Shown piece by piece: positions 26,740 through 36,262 of a DNA stretch of 64,000 nucleotides. The stretch lies in NCBI RefSeq assembly GCF_002115755.1, contig NZ_JFKA01000013.1, forward strand, positions 53,760-117,759, in the 5' to 3' direction. The stretch is from Thalassospira mesophila. Lineage in GTDB: Bacteria; Pseudomonadota; Alphaproteobacteria; Rhodospirillales; Thalassospiraceae. The notes below the pieces were generated by a model. It did not search any database, was not told where the DNA came from, and saw nothing but the letters and a program-made list of their open reading frames with translations. Position numbers and translations under genes: made by a program. The first letter of the stretch is position 1. Every line of letters begins with the position of its first letter.

Positions 26740-29700
26740 ATGAGCCATCTGCTCGACAGGCTGAATTTTTTTCAGTCCAAACAACTAGAAACATTTGCCA
26801 ATGGTCACGGCCAGGTCACCCGCGAAAACCGCGACTGGGAAGACACATACCGTAATCGCTGGCGCCACGACAAAATCGTCCGTTCGACCCACGGGGTGAA
26901 TTGCACCGGGTCGTGTTCGTGGAAAATTTATGTCAAATCCGGCATTGTTACCTGGGAAACCCAGCAAACAGATTATCCCCGGACACGCCCCGACCTTCCC
27001 AACCATGAACCGCGCGGGTGTGCGCGCGGTGCCAGCTATAGCTGGTATCTGTATTCGGCCAACCGGGTGAAACATCCGCTTATTCGCAGCAGGTTGTTGC
27101 GCGCCTGGCGTAAAATGCGCCAGACCATGAATGCCACCGACGCATGGGCGGCATTACAGAACGATCCAATCTTGCGCGCATCTTATGTTAAAATGCGCGG
27201 CAAAGGCGGGCTGGTACGCGCTACGTGGGACGAATCCACCGAAATCATCGCCGCGGCCAACGCCTATACCACCAAAAAATATGGCCCGGACCGCGTATTC
27301 GGCTTTTCGCCCATCCCGGCCATGTCGATGGTATCCTATGCGGCAGGGTCGCGTTATTTGTCGCTGTTAGGCGGCGTCTGCATGAGCTTTTATGACTGGT
27401 ATTGCGACCTTCCCCCCGCCAGCCCGATGACCTGGGGCGAACAAACCGACGTTCCCGAAAGTGCCGATTGGTACAATGCCGGCTTTTTGCTGTTGTGGGG
27501 ATCAAACGTTCCGCAAACCCGCACACCCGATGCCCATTTCTATACCGAAGCCCGCTATCGCGGTGCCAAATCGGCCGTTATTTGCCCGGATTATTCCGAA
27601 GCTGCCAAATTTGGTGATATCTGGCTGGCACCAAAACAGGGAACCGACAGTGCCTTGGCCATGGCGATGGGCCATGTGATTTTGCGCGAATTTCATCTCG
27701 ATCGCCAAGCCGAATATTTTGAAGATTACTGCCGCCGCTATAGCGACATGCCGATGCTGGTGCGTCTTGAAGAAAAAGACGGCAAACTGGTTGCCGGGCG
27801 CTTTTTACGGGCCGATGATTTGGGCAACAAAGCCGGCACCACCAATAACCCGGAATGGAAAACCCTGGCGATTGACCAGCTGTCGGGCAACATTGTTGCT
27901 CCCAATGGCTCGGTCGGGTTTCGCTGGGGCGAAGACGGCAACTGGAACCTGGAAAACAAGGCTGACAGCCGCGAAACCGAATTGAAAATGTCGTTGATCC
28001 TCGAACAGGATCATGACGAGGTTGTTGCGGTTGATTTCCCCTATTTTGGCGGGGCTGCCAGTGACAGCTTTGTCAAATGCGAACATCCCGACATTTTGAC
28101 GCGCAATATTCCGATCAAAAACATTGCGCTTGCCGATGGCACGGCCAAGGTCACCACGGTGTTTGATCTGTTTTGCGCCAATTACGGTCTGGATCGTGGT
28201 CTGGGCGGCAACTGGGTTGCCAAAAGCTATGACGACGATGTGCCCTATACCCCGGCCTGGGCCGAAAAAATTACCGGGGTTCCAGCAGCAAAAATCACCA
28301 TGGTCGCTCGCGAATTTGCCCTGAATGCGGAAAAAACCCGTGGCAAATCGATGGTCATTCTGGGGGCTGGTCTGAACCACTGGTACCACATGGATATGAA
28401 CTATCGCGGCATTATCAACATGTTGGTGATGTGTGGTTGTGTCGGGCAGTCCGGCGGCGGCTGGAGCCACTATGTCGGCCAGGAAAAACTGCGCCCGCAA
28501 ACCGGCTGGCAACCGCTGGCCTTTGGGCTGGACTGGTCCCGTCCACCGCGTCATATGAACGCAACCTCGGCCTGGTATGCCCATACCGACCAGTGGCGTT
28601 ATGAAACCCTAAAAGCTGACAAAATCCTGTCGCCAACCGCCCCTGCCGGTGATTGGGATGTTAGCCTGATTGACTATAACATCCGTGCCGAACGCATGGG
28701 ATGGCTGCCCTCGGCCCCGCAATTGCGCACCAACCCGCTTGACGTCGCAAAATCGGCCAAGGCTGCCGGGGTTGATGTGAAAGACTATATCGTCAAAAAA
28801 CTGAAATCAGGCGATTTGCAAATGTCATGCGAAGACCCTGATGCCCCTGAAAACTGGCCGCGCAACCTGTTTGTCTGGCGCTCGAACCTGTTGGGGTCGT
28901 CGGGCAAGGGCCACGAATATTTCCTCAAGCACCTGTTGGGCACCGATCATGGTGTTCTGGGCAAGGATTTGGGACGAGAAGGCGAGGTTGAAACCAAAGA
29001 AGCCATTTGGCACGACAAAGCCCCGGAAGGCAAACTTGACCTTCTGGTCTGCATTGACTTTCGCATGTCCACCACCGCTGTTTATTCCGATATCGTCCTG
29101 CCGACAGCCAGCTGGTACGAAAAGAACGACCTTAATACATCGGATATGCACCCGTTTATCCATCCGCTTCAGGCAGCGGTTGATCCGGCATATGAGTCAA
29201 AATCGGACTGGGAAATTTTTAAATCCATCGCCAAAAAGTTTTCCGAAGTTGCCCCGGAAATTCTCGGCGTGGAGGACGATGTCGTTGCCCTGCCGATCCT
29301 GCACGATACCCCGGCCGAAATTGCACAGGACCAGGTTCGTGACTGGAAAAAAGGCGAGTGCGAGCTCATCCCGGGCAAAACAGCCCCCAATTATATTGCC
29401 GTCGAACGCAATTACCCCGCCCTTTACGACCAGTTCGTTGCCGTTGGTCCGTTGCTCGATAAACTGGGGAATGGTGGCAAAGGTATTTCGTGGCCCACCA
29501 AAACCGAAATACAGCACCTGCGCGAACTGAACGGTGAATGGGCCGATGGCCCGGCCAAAGGGTGCCCGAAAATCGTCACAGATATTGACGCAACCGAAGT
29601 CATCCTGATGCTGGCCCCGGAAACCAATGGTGAAGTTGCCATCAAGGCGTGGGAAGCCCTGGGTAAATTTACCGGACGCGATCACACCCATCTGGCACGC

Positions 29701-30477
29701 GCCAAGGAAGACGAAAAAATACGTTTCCGCGATATTGCCGCCCAGCCGCGTAAAATTATTTCGTCGCCCACCTGGTCGGGGATCGAAAGCGAAGAAGTTT
29801 GTTATAATGCCGGTTACACCAATGTTCATGAATTTATCCCGTGGCGCACCCTGACGGGCCGTCAGCAGCTTTATCAGGATCATTTATGGATGCGGGCATT
29901 TGGCGAAGGTTTTTGTTGTTATCGCCCCCCGGTCGACCTCATGAGCGTCACCAAAGAAGTGAATTCCGACGCACGCGACGGGCAACCCCATGTGGTGCTT
30001 AACTTTATTACCCCGCACCAGAAATGGGGCATCCATTCAACCTATTCCGACAACCTTCTGATGCTAACCCTGAACCGGGGTGGCCCTGTTGTCTGGATCA
30101 GTGAAACCGACGCCGCAATTGCCGGTATTGTCGATAATGACTGGGTGGAAGTTTACAATATCAACGGGGCGCTAACGGCCCGTGCCGTGGTGTCACAGCG
30201 GATCAAGGACGGCACGTTGTTCATGTATCACGCCCAGGAAAAAATTGTGAACACACCAGGTTCGGAAAAAACCGGCAAGCGCGGCGGCATTCATAATTCA
30301 GTGACGCGCACCACACTTAAACCCACCCACATGATCGGCGCTTATGCCCATCAAAGTTACGGTTTTAACTATTACGGCACCGTTGGTTCGAACCGCGACG
30401 AATTTGTAATCGTTCGCAAAATGAACCGCGTGGACTGGCTCGACCAGCCCGCCGCCGCCGAGGAGGCAGCACAATGA
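26740..30477 (+). CDS. narG: Respiratory nitrate reductase alpha subunit
   Basis: A 1245-residue Mo-bis-MGD catalytic subunit, the usual NarG length, reducing nitrate to nitrite on the cytoplasmic side. The FS0 [4Fe-4S] cluster ligands are H51 with C55 and C59 (HGVNCTGSC) plus a later Cys in EPRGCARGA. The segment WYCDLPPASPMTWGEQTDV lies at the molybdenum site. No leader peptide is present beyond the short NarG N-terminal tail. The start follows AGGAGAGAGAA. It overlaps narH by 4 bp. Confidence 0.97.
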   Translation: MSHLLDRLNFFQSKQLETFANGHGQVTRENRDWEDTYRNRWRHDKIVRSTHGVNCTGSCSWKIYVKSGIVTWETQQTDYPRTRPDLPNHEPRGCARGASYSWYLYSANRVKHPLIRSRLLRAWRKMRQTMNATDAWAALQNDPILRASYVKMRGKGGLVRATWDESTEIIAAANAYTTKKYGPDRVFGFSPIPAMSMVSYAAGSRYLSLLGGVCMSFYDWYCDLPPASPMTWGEQTDVPESADWYNAGFLLLWGSNVPQTRTPDAHFYTEARYRGAKSAVICPDYSEAAKFGDIWLAPKQGTDSALAMAMGHVILREFHLDRQAEYFEDYCRRYSDMPMLVRLEEKDGKLVAGRFLRADDLGNKAGTTNNPEWKTLAIDQLSGNIVAPNGSVGFRWGEDGNWNLENKADSRETELKMSLILEQDHDEVVAVDFPYFGGAASDSFVKCEHPDILTRNIPIKNIALADGTAKVTTVFDLFCANYGLDRGLGGNWVAKSYDDDVPYTPAWAEKITGVPAAKITMVAREFALNAEKTRGKSMVILGAGLNHWYHMDMNYRGIINMLVMCGCVGQSGGGWSHYVGQEKLRPQTGWQPLAFGLDWSRPPRHMNATSAWYAHTDQWRYETLKADKILSPTAPAGDWDVSLIDYNIRAERMGWLPSAPQLRTNPLDVAKSAKAAGVDVKDYIVKKLKSGDLQMSCEDPDAPENWPRNLFVWRSNLLGSSGKGHEYFLKHLLGTDHGVLGKDLGREGEVETKEAIWHDKAPEGKLDLLVCIDFRMSTTAVYSDIVLPTASWYEKNDLNTSDMHPFIHPLQAAVDPAYESKSDWEIFKSIAKKFSEVAPEILGVEDDVVALPILHDTPAEIAQDQVRDWKKGECELIPGKTAPNYIAVERNYPALYDQFVAVGPLLDKLGNGGKGISWPTKTEIQHLRELNGEWADGPAKGCPKIVTDIDATEVILMLAPETNGEVAIKAWEALGKFTGRDHTHLARAKEDEKIRFRDIAAQPRKIISSPTWSGIESEEVCYNAGYTNVHEFIPWRTLTGRQQLYQDHLWMRAFGEGFCCYRPPVDLMSVTKEVNSDARDGQPHVVLNFITPHQKWGIHSTYSDNLLMLTLNRGGPVVWISETDAAIAGIVDNDWVEVYNINGALTARAVVSQRIKDGTLFMYHAQEKIVNTPGSEKTGKRGGIHNSVTRTTLKPTHMIGAYAHQSYGFNYYGTVGSNRDEFVIVRKMNRVDWLDQPAAAEEAAQ

Positions 30478-32000
30478 GAATTCGCGCACAAATCGGTATG
30501 GTGCTGAACCTTGATAAATGCATCGGCTGCCATACCTGTTCGGTTACCTGTAAAAATGTCTGGACCAGCCGCGACGGCGTTGAATACGCATGGTTCAACA
30601 ATGTTGAAACCAAACCTGGGCTGGGCTACCCGCATGACTGGGAAAACCAGAAGCGCTGGAACGGCGGCTGGGAACGAACAAAATCTGGCAAACTTCAGCC
30701 CAAACAGGGGGCAAAATGGCGCATCCTTGCCAATATTTTCGCCAATCCCTCGCTTCCCGAAATTGACGATTATTATGAACCGTTTGATTTTGACTACGAT
30801 CATTTGAAATCCGCCCCGGAAATGCAAGCCTTTCCAACCGCACGCCCGCGTTCGAAAATCACCGGCGAACGGATGGAAAAAATTACGGCAGGCCCGAACT
30901 GGGAAGAACTTCTTGGCGGCGAATTTTCCAAACGGTCGGAGGATTACAATTTCGAAGGCATTCAGAAGGAAATCTACGGGCAATACGAAAATACCTTCAT
31001 GATGTATCTACCCCGGTTGTGCGAACATTGCCTTAATCCCACCTGCGCGGCATCATGCCCTTCTGGCGCCATTTACAAACGCGAAGAAGATGGCATTGTC
31101 CTGATTGATCAGGAAAAATGCCGGGGCTGGCGCATGTGCGTTTCGGGTTGCCCTTATAAAAAGGTTTATTATAACTGGTCGACGGGCAAGTCTGAAAAAT
31201 GCACCTTTTGTTATCCGCGCATTGAAAGTGGCAATCCCACTGTTTGCTCGGAAACCTGTGTCGGGCGTATCCGCTATCTTGGCGTCATGCTTTATGATGC
31301 CGACGCCATTGAACAGGCCGCAAACACCGAAAACGAAAAGGACCTGTATCAGGCCCAGCTTGATATTTTCCTTGATCCGAATGACCCCGAAGTACAAAAG
31401 CAGGCCATTGCCGACGGCGTCCCTGCTTCATGGGTAGAAGCCGCCAAAAACTCGCCAGTCTGGAAAATGGCAATGGACTGGAAAGTTGCTTTCCCGCTTC
31501 ATCCCGAATACCGGACCTTGCCGATGGTTTGGTATATTCCGCCGCTCTCTCCCATTCAAAATGCTGCTGAAGCCGGCCAGATTGGCCATGACGGCGAAAT
31601 GCCCGATGTGCGCAGCCTGCGTATTCCGGTGCGTTACCTTGCCAATATGCTCACCGCGGGCGACGAGGCCCCGGTTGTTTCGGCCCTTGAACGCATGCTG
31701 GCAATGCGGGCCTATATGCGGTCCAAAACCATTGACGGCGTTATTAATACCGGTGTTGCCGAACGTGTTGGCCTTAGCCCCGCAATGATCGAAGACATGT
31801 ATAAAATCATGGCTTTGGCCAATTACGAAGACCGTTTTGTTATTCCAACCACCCATCGCGAAGTTGTTGAAGAAGCCTATGACCTGCGCGGCGGCTGCGG
31901 CTTTACCGACGGCAACGGATGTTCGGGCGGGATCAGCGAAGCGTCGTTGTTTGGTGGCGGCAAAAAGAAAACGATGACTCTTCCCTCGGAGGCATTCTGA
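30474..32000 (+). CDS. narH: Respiratory nitrate reductase beta subunit
   Basis: A 508-residue iron-sulfur subunit carrying electrons from NarI haems to NarG. Cys groups in order are CIGCHTCSVTCKNVW, CEHCLNPTCAASCP, CRGWRMCVSGCP and CTFCYPR...CSETCVG. The Trp in CRGWRMC replaces a fourth Cys, as in the [3Fe-4S] centre of known NarH. Its TGA overlaps the narJ ATG by one base. Confidence 0.97.
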   Translation: MRIRAQIGMVLNLDKCIGCHTCSVTCKNVWTSRDGVEYAWFNNVETKPGLGYPHDWENQKRWNGGWERTKSGKLQPKQGAKWRILANIFANPSLPEIDDYYEPFDFDYDHLKSAPEMQAFPTARPRSKITGERMEKITAGPNWEELLGGEFSKRSEDYNFEGIQKEIYGQYENTFMMYLPRLCEHCLNPTCAASCPSGAIYKREEDGIVLIDQEKCRGWRMCVSGCPYKKVYYNWSTGKSEKCTFCYPRIESGNPTVCSETCVGRIRYLGVMLYDADAIEQAANTENEKDLYQAQLDIFLDPNDPEVQKQAIADGVPASWVEAAKNSPVWKMAMDWKVAFPLHPEYRTLPMVWYIPPLSPIQNAAEAGQIGHDGEMPDVRSLRIPVRYLANMLTAGDEAPVVSALERMLAMRAYMRSKTIDGVINTGVAERVGLSPAMIEDMYKIMALANYEDRFVIPTTHREVVEEAYDLRGGCGFTDGNGCSGGISEASLFGGGKKKTMTLPSEAF

Positions 32001-32707
32001 TGATCATGACATTCAAGGTCCTATCAGCACTTTTAACATATCCCGGTCAGGAGCTTCAGGAAGCATGCGCAGAAATTGTGCCTGTTTTGCGCACTGAAAA
32101 ACTGCTGTCGCCAGCAACCATAAGCCAGATCGAGCCGCTGCTAGCCGAGCTTGCGACATCAGATATCTATGACCTGCAGGAACGTTTTGTGACCCTGTTT
32201 GATCGTTCCCGCACGCTGTCGCTTAACCTGTTTGAGCATGTGCACGGCGAAAGCCGTGACCGTGGTGGCGCGATGGTCAATTTGCTTGAAACCTATCGGG
32301 CGGGCGGGTTTGAACCCGCCACCACCGAGCTGCCCGACCATTTGCCGGTATTACTGGAATTTCTGGCAACCCGCCCGCTAAATGAAGGGCGCGAAACCCT
32401 GGCCGATGCGGCCCATATCCTTGAGGCCCTGCGCGATCGTCTTGCCCGGCGCGACAGCACCTATGCGGGGGTTTTCGCAGCCCTTGGCGAATTGGCGCTG
32501 GGCGAAACCAACAAAACCGCTCTTGCCGAACTTTTAGCCGTCGCCGAAGACGACCCTGACGATCTGGCTGCCCTTGATGCGGTTTGGGAAGAAAGCGAGG
32601 TCGTTTTTGGGCCGGATCCCAACGGGGATTGCCCCCAGGTCCGCGACATATTGAACCGTATGGATGATCGCGCTTCGCCACAGGCCGCGACAACCGGTTT
32701 TAAGTAA
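32000..32707 (+). CDS. narJ: Nitrate reductase assembly chaperone NarJ
   Basis: A 235-residue helical TorD/NarJ-family chaperone needed for Mo-cofactor insertion into NarG and for membrane docking. Recognisable parts are MTFKVLSALLTYPGQEL at the start and the LFEHVHGESRDRGGAMVNL motif near residue 80. The start at 32000 overlaps the narH stop; an open frame upstream is only narH in another phase. Confidence 0.94.
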   Translation: MIMTFKVLSALLTYPGQELQEACAEIVPVLRTEKLLSPATISQIEPLLAELATSDIYDLQERFVTLFDRSRTLSLNLFEHVHGESRDRGGAMVNLLETYRAGGFEPATTELPDHLPVLLEFLATRPLNEGRETLADAAHILEALRDRLARRDSTYAGVFAALGELALGETNKTALAELLAVAEDDPDDLAALDAVWEESEVVFGPDPNGDCPQVRDILNRMDDRASPQAATTGFK

Positions 32708-32718
32708 AGGAAAACACA

Positions 32719-33465
32719 ATGCACAACTTTCTTTTTGGTGTTTATCCCTACATCGCGTTAACCGTGCTGATCGTGGGTTCCATTGCGCGGTATGAACGTG
32801 ATCCCTTCACCTGGAAATCATCCTCCAGCCAGTTATTGCGCCGCAAACAACTGATTGCCGGGTCAATCCTGTTTCACGTCGGTGTTCTGACGATTTTTGC
32901 CGGCCATCTTGTTGGTTTGCTCACCCCGATTGCCCTGTTTGATGCCTTGGGGATCAGTCATGGCGCCAAACAAATCCTGGCGGTTGCCGCAGGCGGTATT
33001 GCCGGGATTATGGCGCTAAGCGGCGGCGCCATGCTGCTGCATCGCCGCCTGACCGACCCGCGCATTCGCGCGACATCAAGTTTTGCCGATACGGGAATTC
33101 TGGTCATTTTACTAGCCCAGCTTGTGTTGGGGGTCAGCACGATTTTCGTGTCGTTGCAACATCTTGATGGCCATGAAATGACCAAGTTCATGGCTTGGGC
33201 ACAAGGTATTTTCACCCTGCAATCCGATGCGGCCAGCCATATTACCGATGTCGCGTGGATCTTTAAAATTCATCTGGTGCTGGGGCTGACGATCTTTGTT
33301 TTGTTCCCCTTCACCCGGCTGGTGCACATGCTATCGGTGCCGGTGCGGTTTTTGTGGCGTCCCGGTTATCAGGTAGTTCGGTCGCGTCGCCAAACACCCC
33401 TGCCGCCTCGCCGCGCGACCGCACCCCGGCCTTCGCGTTCCAATCTGACCAAACCGGCGGAGTAA
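32719..33465 (+). CDS. narI: Respiratory nitrate reductase gamma subunit (cytochrome b)
   Basis: A 248-residue membrane cytochrome b with five segments that oxidises quinol. The haem-ligand His pairs lie in FHVGVLTIFAGHLVG and in KIHLVLGLTIF...TRLVHMLSVP. The C-terminal ~35 residues are unusually basic and proline-rich (QTPLPPRRATAPRPSRSN) and extend past the normal NarI end. The next gene starts 4 bp later. Confidence 0.95.
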   Translation: MHNFLFGVYPYIALTVLIVGSIARYERDPFTWKSSSSQLLRRKQLIAGSILFHVGVLTIFAGHLVGLLTPIALFDALGISHGAKQILAVAAGGIAGIMALSGGAMLLHRRLTDPRIRATSSFADTGILVILLAQLVLGVSTIFVSLQHLDGHEMTKFMAWAQGIFTLQSDAASHITDVAWIFKIHLVLGLTIFVLFPFTRLVHMLSVPVRFLWRPGYQVVRSRRQTPLPPRRATAPRPSRSNLTKPAE

Positions 33466-33469
33466 AATC

Positions 33470-34264
33470 ATGAGCGACGCATTTTTCCCCGACATCGTGG
33501 TCAATGGCGATACGATTCCGACAAGTGAGGTATCGGCCGAACTGCAAAACCACAACGTCCCAGAGGGCAAACAGGCCCTGGCATGGCGTCGGGCCGCGCG
33601 CGCCCTTGCTATTCGCACCTTGCTGCTACAAGAAGCAAAAAAGCGCGATCTTGACGCAAGCACCCACGATATCGGCCCCGGTAAAAACGAGACCGGGGAC
33701 GAAGCGCTGATCCGGACCTTGCTTGAACAGGCCTTGCCCGAAACCACACCCGACGAAACAACCTTGCGCGCCTATTACGACGCCAACCCGGAACGGTTTC
33801 GCGCACCTTCCTTGTACGAGGCCTCGCATATTCTGTTTACGGCAGACCACACTCCAGCGGCACGTGAAAAAGCCCGGCTTAGGGCCTTGGCTGCACTTGG
33901 CATTCTCAAGCGTGACCCCGAGAAGTTTCGTACCCTTGCCCGCAATGAAAGCGACTGTTCCTCGCGCCAGTCAGATGGCCGCCTGGGGCAAATCAGCCGC
34001 GGGGAAACTGTTGAAGCATTTGATCAGATGCTTGACCGGCTAGACCCCGGCACCATCGCACCAGAGCCGATTGAAACCCGGTTCGGTTTTCACATATTGC
34101 GCCTTGATGCCCGCGCACAAGGCGAAATATTGCCGTTTGAAAATGCCAAACCCCGCATTGCCGAAGCAACCGAAAAAGCGGCATGGACCCGTGCGGCAAA
34201 TGATTTTGTCACCGACCTTGTCAACCATGCCGATATTTCGGGCATCGACATGCGCCCGGAATAA
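33470..34264 (+). CDS. Parvulin-type peptidyl-prolyl isomerase in the nar operon
   Basis: A 264-residue protein with an N-terminal helical domain and a parvulin (PpiC/NifM-like) domain at about residues 105-220. Family marks are ASHILFTADHTPAAR, DPEKFRTLARNES and GGLGQ-like GRLGQISRG, then FGFHILRLDAR. No signal peptide is visible, so it is cytoplasmic. Parvulins like this occur after narI in several alpha- and betaproteobacteria and may help fold nitrate reductase; that role is inference. It starts 4 bp after narI. Confidence 0.85.
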   Translation: MSDAFFPDIVVNGDTIPTSEVSAELQNHNVPEGKQALAWRRAARALAIRTLLLQEAKKRDLDASTHDIGPGKNETGDEALIRTLLEQALPETTPDETTLRAYYDANPERFRAPSLYEASHILFTADHTPAAREKARLRALAALGILKRDPEKFRTLARNESDCSSRQSDGRLGQISRGETVEAFDQMLDRLDPGTIAPEPIETRFGFHILRLDARAQGEILPFENAKPRIAEATEKAAWTRAANDFVTDLVNHADISGIDMRPE

Positions 34265-34289
34265 TCAGGCACAGGAAAGGGATGATATT

Positions 34290-34811
34290 ATGGAAATCGC
34301 ATTCATAAGTTCCAGCGAACGCGGCGGCACCGACCGTTTATTGGCCAAAGTTGCCACGCGGCTAGAAAAACAGGGCTTCCGGCTGGCGGGCGTTGTTCAA
34401 ACCAACTTTGACCGACCCGGCACCCACCATTGCGACATGGATGTCCGTATCCTGCCCCAAGGTCCGGTCGTTCGCATTTCGCAAAATCTTGGTGCGGAAT
34501 CGCAAGGGTGTCGCCTTGATCCCAATGCTTTGGAAACGGCCGTGGCCTGTGTTGAAACCATGTTCGATGACGGATCGCCGATTGATTTTCTGATCCTCAA
34601 CAAATTTGGCAAGCACGAAGCCGAAGGGCGGGGTTTTCGGACCCTGATCGGCGAAGCCATGATGCGCGGCATTCCGGTATTAATCGGCGTAAATACACTT
34701 AACCGCGCCGCTTTTAACACCTTCACCGACGGTATTGCCCAGCCACTAGCGAATGATGTGAATGATATTCTCGACTGGTGCCTAAACAAGCGGGCATTGG
34801 TAGCAGGCTGA
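34290..34811 (+). CDS. DUF2478 protein
   Basis: A 173-residue protein of the DUF2478 family. It begins with an NTPase-like strand (MEIAFISSSERGGTDRLLAKVA), then AGVVQTNFDRPG and DFLILNKFGKHEAEGRGFR, and ends PVLIGVN...F...G. Members are often found near molybdate transport and Mo-enzyme genes and may act in cofactor or metal supply. Here it closes the nar operon. The start at 34290 follows AGGAAAGGG. The molecular function is unknown. Confidence 0.75.
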   Translation: MEIAFISSSERGGTDRLLAKVATRLEKQGFRLAGVVQTNFDRPGTHHCDMDVRILPQGPVVRISQNLGAESQGCRLDPNALETAVACVETMFDDGSPIDFLILNKFGKHEAEGRGFRTLIGEAMMRGIPVLIGVNTLNRAAFNTFTDGIAQPLANDVNDILDWCLNKRALVAG

Positions 34812-35124
34812 AATGACAAACACCAAAGCATCCTAAGCCGAACAAACAAAGTGTGTCTTAACCAACAAATCTCAACAAATACAGTTCCGCCACCCACACG
34901 AATTTATAGTGTTTACAGTTCATTGCTTGCTCTGAGATAAAATTTCTTGGTAAGTTTGAATTTTTTTCGAAAAGTACAGCCCGTCATTCTTCATCGTTAT
35001 TCCCAAAAGTCCAAACGATGGAAACACGTCCCTGCCTTAAGCACACGGGCGCGTTGGTCACATCTTTTTCACGGCCAGAATTCTGACGGGCTGCACTTAA
35101 ATTTCTATTTCAGCAAGAAATTCA
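34812..35124. other. AT-rich intergenic stretch with a small inverted repeat
   Basis: No gene seen. AAGTACAGCCCGTCA (34972-34986) and TGACGGGCTGCACTT (35084-35098) are inverted complements with one mismatch, enclosing about 97 bp. This could be a short MITE-like element or the worn ends of an IS. It separates the nar operon from the convergent catabolic cluster. Confidence 0.4.
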
Positions 35125-36231
35125 TTAGTTAACCCGATAGCGTGTGACCATGTCCCAATTAAGTTCCAGGCCAAACCCGGGACCCTGCGGAATTTGAATG
35201 ATACCGTCTTTAGGATCAGGGCGATTAGCGATCATTCCAGCCCAGATCGGATCACGTGCCGGCTCGAAGCACTCGACACACAGCCCGTTCGGGATGGCAG
35301 CAATCATCTGCATGGCAATCTGTGATTCTTCATGATGGCCCACACGGATATCATGCAAGGTGCACAACGCGGCTGCACGACGCCAGTCAGTAATACCGCC
35401 TGCTTCAGAGGCATCAAAGTTAACAATATCTACCGCGTCAGCTGCCACCAGTCGACGCACTCCTGCGCTGGAAACCTCGCTTTGTCCTGCATTAATCGGT
35501 ATCATAGTCGAGCGACGAACCTGTGCCATTGCACGCGCATCGTCATACCAATGGCACGGTTCCTCGAACCAGGAAATATTATATTTCTCGATCAAACGAG
35601 CAAACCGAATTGCCTCTGAAACAGGCCAGCCACGATTAGCGTCCACAGCAATCCAAAAATCATCCCCGGCGCCCTTTCGGGCCGCTTCTACACGCTTGGC
35701 GTCCTCCTCTGCGCTTAAACCACCAACTTTAACCTTGCAGCCAGCAAGCCCTGAATCTCGAAGCCGCGCCATTTCCTCGCCCAAATCGGACAAGGTTTTA
35801 CCTTCTTCGTAATAACCACCGATACAAATAATGGGCAATTCCTGGCGGTATCCGCCGAGCAGACGACATACATTTAGACCTGCCGCCTTCCCCATTAGAT
35901 CCCAGATTGCGCTATCAATACAGGCGATAGCTTCCATAACTAACTTGCGGTCACGATTCCACTCGGCCACTTTGAACATTTTTTCCCACAAATTCTCGAC
36001 GGCAAAAACGTCCTGTCCAACGACCAGCTGCGTCAATTCATTTTCTATGATATCAACGACCTCTCTCATATGATCGCGATTGTCGCCATTGTAAACTTCG
36101 CTAATCAGGCCCGTATCAGTTTCCATCCGCGTGATGATGGTACACCGTTTGGTGACGTTATATTTACTGCCCCCAAAATTGCGCGAAAGCGGGATTTCGA
36201 CGGCGATAACGGTTACATTTGTGATCTTCAC
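35125..36231 (-). CDS. Enolase-superfamily enzyme, mandelate racemase subgroup
   Basis: A 368-residue acid-sugar-type dehydratase or racemase. The mandelate racemase active-site set is complete: KVKVGG lysines, metal ligands in AVDANRGW, WFEEPCHW and AGQSEVSS, and the D/H dyad in VNFDASEAGG and GHHEESQ. It abstracts the proton alpha to a carboxylate. GTG at 36231 follows GAGGA; the longer upstream frame lacks the fold's first strand. It lies at the end of an ABC importer operon with an argininosuccinate-lyase-like gene. The substrate is not evident from sequence. Confidence 0.87.
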   Translation of the reverse strand: MKITNVTVIAVEIPLSRNFGGSKYNVTKRCTIITRMETDTGLISEVYNGDNRDHMREVVDIIENELTQLVVGQDVFAVENLWEKMFKVAEWNRDRKLVMEAIACIDSAIWDLMGKAAGLNVCRLLGGYRQELPIICIGGYYEEGKTLSDLGEEMARLRDSGLAGCKVKVGGLSAEEDAKRVEAARKGAGDDFWIAVDANRGWPVSEAIRFARLIEKYNISWFEEPCHWYDDARAMAQVRRSTMIPINAGQSEVSSAGVRRLVAADAVDIVNFDASEAGGITDWRRAAALCTLHDIRVGHHEESQIAMQMIAAIPNGLCVECFEPARDPIWAGMIANRPDPKDGIIQIPQGPGFGLELNWDMVTRYRVN

Positions 36232-36262
36232 GAGATCCTCCCTGTCAAATAAGATAATTGAA

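Noticed and set aside
27805..29883. Minus-strand open frames of 228-259 codons opposite narG
   Set aside because: narG is certain in the plus frame; the antisense products have no recognisable domain.
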